Assembly (NCBI GenBank): GCA_021796135.1
Contig: JAJYOQ010000108.1
Coordinates: 1-10,879 of the forward strand
Source of the DNA: Bacteroidota bacterium
GTDB taxonomy: Bacteria > Bacteroidota > Ignavibacteria > Ignavibacteriales > Ignavibacteriaceae
Direction of reading: 5' to 3'
Length of the DNA: 10,879 bases
The notes below the pieces were generated by a model that saw only the letters and a program-made list of their open reading frames with translations, made no database searches and was not told where the DNA came from. The position numbers were made by a program, and so were the translations under genes. The number at the start of each line of letters is the position of its first letter. Positions within the stretch are counted from its first letter, which is position 1. Positions 1 through 5,479 of the stretch are shown piece after piece.

Positions 1-3000
1 CGGTATATCCGGATCGACGCCATGACCTTCGGGGAACCATTGACCGTCGGGAAGAAACATTCTAAATGTAGGGACAGTAATATAGCCGCCGTCAATAAGG
101 GAGGGTGATCCGGAGATACCGATTAAACCGCCCCAGGTTCTCATACCGATAAGGGGACCGAGTCCGGCTTCATGGAAAAATTCAGGGAAAGCATCCCCGC
201 CGGAGCCGCTCCAGCCGTTAATCAGCATCACCTTAGGACCGAAGACAGAGAACTGAGGCCATTGCCAGTCCTTACCGTCTCTAACGGCAAAAAAAGCAAG
301 CGGTTTTCTGTCGAGCATTTCGATAAACCTATCGGGAATTTGCCCGCCGCTATTAAAGCGTTCGTCAATAATTAAACCCTGTTTATCAATCTGAGCAGTG
401 AACTGTCTGATGAGATCATTCTGACCCTCGATACCCGTATCCTGGACATAGATATATCCGATTTTTCCGTCAGTTTGTTTTTCCACAGTTTCTCTATTAT
501 GTTCAATCCAGTTAAGCAGGCGCAAGCGGCTTTCATCCGTCATAGTTTCGACCATAATTTTTCTAGCGCCGTCCATAGAAGGTTTATCATTCACGGTAAG
601 TTCGACAGATTTACCCGCGAGTCCCTGAAAAGCAGCCCAGGGATCTTTTTTAATATCAATAGGGATACCGTTAACAGCGAGGATGTAGTCGCCATCATGC
701 ACATTAAGTCCCGGCTGATCCAAAGGAGAGCGAGTATCGCTATCCCACGAAGCGCCTTTAATAATTTTTTTAATTCTATAAGCGCCGTTAGCCAGTTCCC
801 AATCAATACCGAGGTAACCGACAGGCATAATGACAGGTTTTTGTAGATCGCCGCCTCCGCGATAAGTATGGGAAGAGCTAATTTCGCCGATCAATTCGCC
901 GATGATATAATTAACATCAGATCTGGTCATAGCATTATCTATAAGATTACCGTACTGAGTGCGCAATGCATCCCAATTAACACCGTGCATATGCGGGTCA
1001 TAGAAGAAATCTCTTTCAATGCGCCAGGCATCATTAAATATTTGGTGCCATTCTTCGCGGGGATTGACAGTAATTTCCATTTGATCCGTAGGCATTTTCT
1101 TATCAAGTTTAACATCCGGAGCGACATCTGTAATAAAATAAGAGCCATTTTGAGCGATCATAATTTTTTTACAATCAGCCGAAAGCATATAATTATCAAT
1201 ACCGGCGGCGATATTTTTTTCTTCACGTTTATCGAGATCGTAATAGGCAGCCGTATTTTTTTTATCAAGGGATCCGGTCCGGGGCGCTCTGATAAATAAA
1301 ACTTTTCCGGAGACAGCTTCAAGATTCGAATAGTTACCCGCAGCAGGAGGGAGAATAACAGTTCTTAAATCCATACCGTCGAAATCAATTTTCACATCAT
1401 TAGATTTTTCTTCTTTTTTCTTACCGTCATTTTTCTTAGAGTCATTATCCTTCGGCTTATCGCCGTCTTTTTTCTCATCACTCTTAATAGAAGTAGAGTC
1501 ATTTCTAACCGAGAGAGGAGAAGGGACATCAGTGCGGAGAGTAATAGCGGCGATACGGGTAGAATTCGGATATATAAAAGTATTATCCATATCGCTATAT
1601 AGAGGAGAGAAAGTATTATTCGTTAAGAAGTAAAGATATTTACCATCGGGATCGAAGACAGGAGAGCTGTCGTTATAATAGCCCGAAGTAATATCATGCA
1701 CCTTATTATTGACCGCATCATAAATGCAGATTTTGCTATGCAAGTTATCGACATCTTTAGCATAGGTCATCCACCGGCTATCGGCAGACCAGGAAACTTT
1801 AAAGCCCTCGAGATTGCCCTCATAATAGAATTTCTCTTTATCCACTTTAGTAGTTTTATTATTATCGACATCATAGATGAAAATATTCATAGCTTTATCG
1901 ATAAAGGCAATTTTTTTACTATCCGGCGACCAATAGAGATTATATCTAAAACCGGGACCATAGGAAGTAAGTTTTTTTTCGCTTAGAGGGTTTTCCATAT
2001 TTTTTAGATAAAGTTCATACTCACCGGAGCGGTCGCTCCAATAGGCAATATTCTTGCCGTCAGGAGACCAAGCGGGGAATCTTTCTGCAAAGCCGGAAGT
2101 ATTAGTAAGGTCAGCCACATAGCCATGTTCAGCCGGAACCGAAAAAATATCACCCCGTGCTTCAAACAGAGCCCTATTGCCATCGGGAGAGACGAAGAAA
2201 TTTTTAATCATACCGGCAGCATTTTCGGTTTTAGACATAATCGTAATATCATCAGTGACCACCTCAATTTTGACCTCCTTATATTTTTCCGTAGAGAGAT
2301 CGAGGAGATAAAGTTTTCCGCCGGCTTCGAATACAATATCATCCGGACCCAGTGAAGGGAAGTGGATATCGAAATCGGTAAAGTTAGTAATTTGTCTAGT
2401 CTGTTTAGTTTTAAGGTCATAAGCCCAGATATTAGCGCGTTCATCGGTGCCTCTATCAGAAAGGAAATAAATAGTATTATTATGCCACATAGGGAATTCA
2501 TCATTAGCCGGATTATTAGTAATATTTTCAGCAGTACCCGTTTCGAAATTATAGATCCAAATATCCGCAGCCCAGCCGCCGCGATATCTTTTCCAGGTAC
2601 GATAAGCCTGAGACATAGGCGTATAGGCAATCGATTTAGAATCCGGAGAAATAGAAGCAAACTCACCGTAGGGTATAATAAGTTTTTCAGGCATACCGCC
2701 GGAGGCACTGACCTTATAGAACTGGTCATAGCGTTGTCTGCCGCTTTCCATAGAAGAAGCATAGAGCAAGCTTTTCCCATCCGGATACCATCCGACCGTT
2801 AAATCCGGGTAGCCATGGTGAGTAATTCTCAGAGGCATACCGCCTTTAGAAGGCATAACATAGACATCCATATTACCTTTATAATCGCCGCTGAAGGCAA
2901 TTTGGGAGCCATCCGGAGAGAAGTGGGGAAGAATTTCATCACCCGGAGGAGTAGTAAGTCTATTAGCAACGCCGCCGTCTTTAGGGGCAATCCACAAATC

Positions 3001-3135
3001 GCCCGCATATTCAAAGACGATTTGAGATTTAGACACAGCGGGGTACTGCAACAAGCGGGCGTCGATCTGTGCATTAATATTTTTTACGAAGAAAGCTGAC
3101 ATTAGCAATGCCGTGAGGAAAACGAATCTTTTCAT
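1..3135 (-). CDS. Tricorn-family serine protease with signal peptide (C-terminal end beyond window)
   Basis: Large exported protease, probably trimming peptides outside the cytoplasm. The frame is open from ATG at 3135 to base 1 (1045 codons, no stop), so only the extreme C-terminus is missing. AAGGAG (3140-3145) precedes the ATG by four bases. Residues 1-22 form a Sec signal peptide (MKR, hydrophobic stretch, cleavage after INA before Gln23); no lipobox Cys is present. Residues ~25-690 hold repeated propeller blades with FSPDG, WSPDG and WSPDS motifs, as in the two tricorn beta-propellers. A Lys/Asp/Glu-rich linker lies at ~545-580, a position where bacterial tricorns often carry one. A PDZ domain spans ~770-865 (GYLGIDW, DGDYILAVNG). 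The catalytic region shows Ser755-His756 (SSHTY), Ser978 (WSGSGGD) and Glu1036 (FPEGHGVDPD). These match Ser745, His746, Ser965 and Glu1023 of archaeal tricorn, which is 1071 aa, with near-identical spacing, so the enzyme looks active. The family call is secure; substrate is unknown. Confidence 0.95.
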   Translation of the reverse strand, partial: MKRFVFLTALLMSAFFVKNINAQIDARLLQYPAVSKSQIVFEYAGDLWIAPKDGGVANRLTTPPGDEILPHFSPDGSQIAFSGDYKGNMDVYVMPSKGGMPLRITHHGYPDLTVGWYPDGKSLLYASSMESGRQRYDQFYKVSASGGMPEKLIIPYGEFASISPDSKSIAYTPMSQAYRTWKRYRGGWAADIWIYNFETGTAENITNNPANDEFPMWHNNTIYFLSDRGTDERANIWAYDLKTKQTRQITNFTDFDIHFPSLGPDDIVFEAGGKLYLLDLSTEKYKEVKIEVVTDDITIMSKTENAAGMIKNFFVSPDGNRALFEARGDIFSVPAEHGYVADLTNTSGFAERFPAWSPDGKNIAYWSDRSGEYELYLKNMENPLSEKKLTSYGPGFRYNLYWSPDSKKIAFIDKAMNIFIYDVDNNKTTKVDKEKFYYEGNLEGFKVSWSADSRWMTYAKDVDNLHSKICIYDAVNNKVHDITSGYYNDSSPVFDPDGKYLYFLTNNTFSPLYSDMDNTFIYPNSTRIAAITLRTDVPSPLSVRNDSTSIKSDEKKDGDKPKDNDSKKNDGKKKEEKSNDVKIDFDGMDLRTVILPPAAGNYSNLEAVSGKVLFIRAPRTGSLDKKNTAAYYDLDKREEKNIAAGIDNYMLSADCKKIMIAQNGSYFITDVAPDVKLDKKMPTDQMEITVNPREEWHQIFNDAWRIERDFFYDPHMHGVNWDALRTQYGNLIDNAMTRSDVNYIIGELIGEISSSHTYRGGGDLQKPVIMPVGYLGIDWELANGAYRIKKIIKGASWDSDTRSPLDQPGLNVHDGDYILAVNGIPIDIKKDPWAAFQGLAGKSVELTVNDKPSMDGARKIMVETMTDESRLRLLNWIEHNRETVEKQTDGKIGYIYVQDTGIEGQNDLIRQFTAQIDKQGLIIDERFNSGGQIPDRFIEMLDRKPLAFFAVRDGKDWQWPQFSVFGPKVMLINGWSGSGGDAFPEFFHEAGLGPLIGMRTWGGLIGISGSPSLIDGGYITVPTFRMFLPDGQWFPEGHGVDPDIP

Positions 3136-3207
3136 ACTGCTCCTTAATTGTAAAATGGTATAGACTTAAAGAATAAGAATTGGATAATAAAAGACCGGAA
3201 AGAGGTA

Positions 3208-3717
3208 TTAGTAGTAGATAACGTTAACAAGAGTCCCCGTATCAATCTGAGTTCCCGTACGATAAGTTTTATTAATCCTTTCATCCATCGGGGATTTAGG
3301 TTTTTTGACTTGGTTTTTAGCGGAAGAGGAATTTGATTTAGAATCGATCAGGTAAAAGCTGGAGCCCGAAATAATTTGTCCGGGTTCATAATTTGAATTT
3401 TGGTCCTGGACTTTAGGGTTATAGGTATTATTAATAGTTTCTTTACTAACGAAAGGTTTATTAACCTCATTATAAAGCAAGCTAGAAGAAAGGGCATCGG
3501 AGACCGGGACATTCTGTTGAAAGCGAAGGTTCTTATTAGCCGAGGAGAGGTTTTTATTTTGGTTTTCGGTAACAATTTTATTTTTAGTATCCTGAGGAAT
3601 TTTAGAATTAGGGGAAGGGGAATTATTAGGGGAGTCCGGGATACTTTGCACAATACCGGATTTAGCCGGAGCCAAAACAGATTCTATAAAAGCCGGATTA
3701 TTTGAAACTGACGTCAT
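3208..3717 (-). CDS. Hypothetical Asn/Ser/Lys-rich low-complexity protein
   Basis: A 169-aa protein I do not recognise. The start at ATG 3717 is chosen because AAAGGAG (3728-3734) lies ten bases upstream; a TTG further out at 3738 would put that ribosome site inside the gene. The protein is rich in Asn, Ser, Lys, Pro and Gln from about residue 25 to 150 (PDSPNNSPSPNSK, ENQNKNLSSANKN, SKSNSSSAKNQVKKPKSP) and looks largely disordered. It has no signal peptide, membrane segment or cysteine pattern. The C-terminus, YRTGTQIDTGTLVNVIYY, is more ordered and hydrophobic. It lies 72 bases upstream of the tricorn gene on the same strand with no terminator between, so the two are probably co-transcribed. 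A functional link to the protease is inference only. Confidence 0.65.
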   Translation of the reverse strand: MTSVSNNPAFIESVLAPAKSGIVQSIPDSPNNSPSPNSKIPQDTKNKIVTENQNKNLSSANKNLRFQQNVPVSDALSSSLLYNEVNKPFVSKETINNTYNPKVQDQNSNYEPGQIISGSSFYLIDSKSNSSSAKNQVKKPKSPMDERINKTYRTGTQIDTGTLVNVIYY

Positions 3718-3737
3718 AGTAAAAATTCTCCTTTGCA

Positions 3738-3766
3738 AGAATAATAATGTTTTAACTATTTGTCAA
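3738..3766 (-). promoter_or_regulatory. Candidate promoter for the hypothetical-tricorn pair
   Basis: Read on the minus strand, TTGACA (3766-3761) is followed after exactly 17 bases by TATTCT (3743-3738), a good sigma70-like match. The implied start would fall inside the AAAGGAG ribosome site at 3728-3734, giving an unusually short leader, so either the -10 assignment is off or initiation is elsewhere. If the host is a Bacteroidota, its main sigma factor uses different boxes, which weakens the call. Confidence 0.35.
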
Positions 3767-3806
3767 TATATTTTTTCAGCTTTATTTTAATCAGTAATTG
3801 TCAATA

Positions 3807-4079
3807 TTAATAAACATCATCATGACTACCCAAATCAACTGGTATTATTTTATCTTTATCAATTAAAAAATAAATTGAAATACGATAAGATAAATTTATC
3901 GAAACAGAATATAGCTTGGATAATTTTCCCTGAAGTTTATGCAATCTTAAGGAAGGGTGATTGGGATTTAATTCTAATAATTTTAATGTCTTTCCGTACT
4001 GAGGGATTACTTCAGGATGTTTTTTGATGAATTTCTTTGCTCGTTTTAAGTAGCTGACAGTATAAATTATTTCAGCCAC
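3807..4079 (-). CDS. RelE/ParE-superfamily toxin (mRNA interferase type)
   Basis: A 90-aa toxin of a type II toxin-antitoxin pair. RelE/YafQ-like members cleave mRNA on the ribosome and are held inactive by the partner antitoxin. Visible family marks are the basic N-terminal helix (YLKRAKKFIKKHPE, residues 10-23), the HPSLRLHKLQGKL segment (41-53), the strand SINLSYRISIYF (60-71) and the C-terminal VDLGSHDDVY (81-90), where the conserved His86 sits. Length is typical of the family. The start is GTG at 4079, overlapping the last eight bases of the antitoxin gene (CGTGGCTGA is read in both frames), so translation is coupled; no later Met exists. RelE superfamily is near certain; the subfamily and whether it cleaves RNA or poisons gyrase (ParE-like) cannot be settled from sequence alone, though the HPSLRLHKL pattern favours the RelE/YafQ side. 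Confidence 0.88.
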   Translation of the reverse strand: MAEIIYTVSYLKRAKKFIKKHPEVIPQYGKTLKLLELNPNHPSLRLHKLQGKLSKLYSVSINLSYRISIYFLIDKDKIIPVDLGSHDDVY

Positions 4080-4329
4080 GAGTTATTCTCGTTATATGTT
4101 TTTCCACAGATTCTTTTATAAACTTTCCTTCTTTTATATCATTTTTAGCTTCAAGTAAGGCTGCTTCTAATTCACATTCCCTTAAATAATTGTATTTTTC
4201 AATTGGAATGACAACATATTTATTTTTCCCTCTTACTGTCACAATTACTTCATTGTTGTCGGAAGTTTCTTGATCCAAGATAGTGACGCCCTTAGTTTTT
4301 AAATCATTTGCCGTTATTATTTGTGCCAT
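4072..4329 (-). CDS. Phd/YefM-family antitoxin
   Basis: An 85-aa antitoxin that should neutralise the RelE-type toxin encoded immediately downstream and repress their shared promoter. The N-terminus, MAQIITANDLKTKG, and the central strand pair EVIVTVRGKNKYVVIPIEKYNYL (residues 27-49) are typical of the Phd/YefM DNA-binding fold. The C-terminal part (ECELEAALLEAKNDIKEGK) is helical and charged, as expected for the toxin-wrapping tail. I chose ATG at 4329 because AAGGA lies eight bases upstream and the family's N-terminal motif begins there; an upstream ATG at 4386 would overlap the promoter. The gene overlaps the toxin gene by eight bases, the usual antitoxin-first layout. Confidence 0.9.
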   Translation of the reverse strand: MAQIITANDLKTKGVTILDQETSDNNEVIVTVRGKNKYVVIPIEKYNYLRECELEAALLEAKNDIKEGKFIKESVEKHITRITRG

Positions 4330-4345
4330 ATTAATAATCCTTATA

Positions 4346-4386
4346 TTAGTACTGTCTATAATACTAAAAAGAAGACTATTTATCAA
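4346..4386 (-). promoter_or_regulatory. Promoter and operator candidate of the toxin-antitoxin operon
   Basis: On the minus strand TTGATA (4386-4381) and TATTAT (4363-4358) are separated by 17 bases, a strong sigma70-like promoter directed at the antitoxin gene, with the start expected about 20 bases before its ribosome site. A perfect inverted repeat, TTAGTA (4346-4351) and TACTAA (4362-4367) with a ten-base spacer, covers the -10 box. That position suits autorepression by an antitoxin or toxin-antitoxin complex, which is established for Phd/YefM systems; binding at this site is inferred. Confidence 0.55.
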
Positions 4387-4509
4387 TCCAATAGTTTTAA
4401 AAACATGGTTCTTATCAACACAACAATTTCCAACTTAATTCTTATTAAGATTCTATAATAAACATTCGCTATAAATATTTTGGTGCGTGAGTCGTGTTTT
4501 ATATAGGCT

Positions 4510-4531
4510 AGAATCAATATCTATTGATTCT
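4510..4531. repeat. 22-bp palindrome, candidate operator
   Basis: Perfect 10-bp arms AGAATCAATA (4510-4519) and TATTGATTCT (4522-4531) around a TC centre. The right arm contains the TTGATT -35 box of the candidate rightward promoter, so a dimeric regulator bound here would block that promoter. The same bases could form an RNA hairpin only if transcribed from further upstream. The regulator is unknown. Confidence 0.6.
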
Positions 4532-4552
4532 TAAATTATTTTTAACTAAAAT
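4524..4552 (+). promoter_or_regulatory. Candidate promoter for the cas operon
   Basis: TTGATT (4524-4529) and TAAAAT (4547-4552) are 17 bases apart, a fair sigma70-like match in an AT-rich background where such matches arise easily. The predicted start near 4559 gives a leader of ~60 bases to the small ORF at 4620 and ~310 bases to cas5. Its overlap with the 22-bp palindrome supports a regulated promoter. Confidence 0.4.
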
Positions 4553-4619
4553 TCAATTATTATTAAATCTTACTATTCCTGAAAGTAATTTAATCAATTA
4601 AAACTTAAGGGGAATAAAT

Positions 4620-4754
4620 ATGGGAAAAACTGAACCTAGAGAAAATTGTAAATGCATTTTTATCTTAATTGGTCATGAAGCTGCTACTGTATCAATAAAA
4701 TCACTGCTCTACAACAATACCATACTAATCGAAAATATTATTACGCGGATATGA
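4620..4754 (+). CDS. Small ORF of unknown function in the cas leader
   Basis: A 44-codon ORF starting MGKTEPRENCKC, which I do not recognise. In favour of it being real, AAGGGG lies just upstream of the ATG at 4620 and a plausible promoter lies further upstream. The predicted peptide has two cysteines near the N-terminus (residues 10 and 12) and a mixed hydrophobic C-terminal half (FILIGHEAATVSIKSLLY) without a clear membrane segment. It ends 113 bases before cas5 and reads in the same direction, so it could be the first gene of the operon, a leader peptide, or the start of a decayed gene. No family assignment is possible from what I can see. Confidence 0.35.
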   Translation: MGKTEPRENCKCIFILIGHEAATVSIKSLLYNNTILIENIITRI

Positions 4755-4867
4755 ATAAATGATTAATTTATTATTGATGACTTTACTATTAGCCCATAAT
4801 GCGGAGAACAAAGAGTCTATTGCACATGTGGAACAAAATTACAACATAATAAATAAAAGAGGCTTTA

Positions 4868-5479
4868 ATGACAACACAAGACAAACCTTATGAGGTTCAA
4901 TTCGAAATTGCAGGACCAGCAGCAATGTTTACTAGACCGGATACTGGTGCAACTCCAGTTTCTTATCCAGCACCAACATATTCTGCGGCAAAGGGAATGT
5001 TTGAATCTATTGCACGACTTAAAAGTGCTTACATTAAGCCCGTAAGAGTTGAGATATGCGCTCCAATTCATTACCACAACTATACAAATAATTACCATGG
5101 CCCATTACGAAAAAGTGGGACAGATAATTTCCAATTATTTGCAACTATTCTTACAAATGTTTGTTATCGTATTTATGGAGTTGTAGAGGAATTGGAACGA
5201 GCGCCCATTGATAAAACGACAAACCATTTACATTATCTTCAAGATAAATTTGAAAAGCGACTTCGTAATGGCAGGTGGTATCACGTACCATGTTTGGGCT
5301 GGAAAGAGTTTACACCTTCTTATGTAGGATTATTCCGTGAAGAGACTAAAGTTGAAGAATCAATCGAACAAATAATTCCTTCAATGCTATTTTCTGTTTT
5401 CAGCGCGCCGGGTAAATATGCACCATCATATAAACAAGATGTTTGGATAAAGAAAGGAGTGCTTGAATATGTTGAATGA
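4868..5479 (+). CDS. cas5: CRISPR-associated Cas5, type I-C-like (Cas5d/Cas5c)
   Basis: A 203-aa RAMP protein that should cap the 5' handle of the crRNA in Cascade and, in type I-C, also cut pre-crRNA because cas6 is absent. Family marks are the N-terminal strand and loop (VQFEIAGPAAMFTRP, residues 10-24), VSYPAPTYSAAKGMFESI (31-48), equivalent to the SY-x-PT-SAARG-ILEAI block of known I-C Cas5, and the G-rich-loop region RLRNGRWYHVPCLGWKEF (131-148), equivalent to the RxGQ...PYLGCREF block. In the I-C proteins I remember a Lys-His pair precedes that block; here the matching stretch reads NHLHYLQDKF, so His120 or His122 is present but the Lys is not obvious. AGAGG at 4858-4862 sits five bases before the ATG. 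The 3' end overlaps cas8 by 11 bases. Confidence 0.88.
   Translation: MTTQDKPYEVQFEIAGPAAMFTRPDTGATPVSYPAPTYSAAKGMFESIARLKSAYIKPVRVEICAPIHYHNYTNNYHGPLRKSGTDNFQLFATILTNVCYRIYGVVEELERAPIDKTTNHLHYLQDKFEKRLRNGRWYHVPCLGWKEFTPSYVGLFREETKVEESIEQIIPSMLFSVFSAPGKYAPSYKQDVWIKKGVLEYVE

Larger units (their letters stand above)
4387..4619. other. AT-rich divergent intergenic region between toxin-antitoxin and cas operons
   Basis: No convincing gene in this stretch. It holds a 6-bp-arm inverted repeat (CTTAAT 4434-4439, ATTAAG 4444-4449), a short GC-rich island around 4482-4495, a 22-bp palindrome at 4510-4531 overlapping a candidate promoter, and an AT-only-arm palindrome at 4589-4602 (TTTAAT, CA, ATTAAA). 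It separates two divergently read units and probably carries the control elements of the cas operon. Confidence 0.6.

Noticed and set aside
172..3099. Several rightward open frames of 67-146 codons
   Set aside because: They lie antisense to the continuous tricorn frame, lack ribosome sites and give no recognisable protein; the leftward frame is open throughout and has full-length family motifs.
3718..3738. TTG at 3738 as the start of the low-complexity protein
   Set aside because: The ribosome site AAAGGAG would then lie inside the gene; ATG at 3717 is correctly spaced from it.
4330..4386. N-terminal extension of the antitoxin from ATG at 4386
   Set aside because: It would put the promoter boxes and operator inside the gene; the Phd/YefM motif begins at the ATG at 4329, which has its own ribosome site.
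4434..4449. CTTAAT-TCTT-ATTAAG hairpin as a terminator
   Set aside because: The stem is six AT-rich pairs with no following T-tract in either direction, so it is too weak.
4589..4602. TTTAAT-CA-ATTAAA palindrome as an operator
   Set aside because: Only A/T in the arms; such palindromes are expected by chance in this AT-rich stretch.
4387..4867. CRISPR array upstream of cas5
   Set aside because: No unit of 25-40 bases recurs here; only short AT-rich palindromes and one repeat-like island are present.
5463..5468. TTG at 5463 as the cas8 start
   Set aside because: It is only three bases from AAAGGAG; ATG at 5469 is nine bases away and a better codon.
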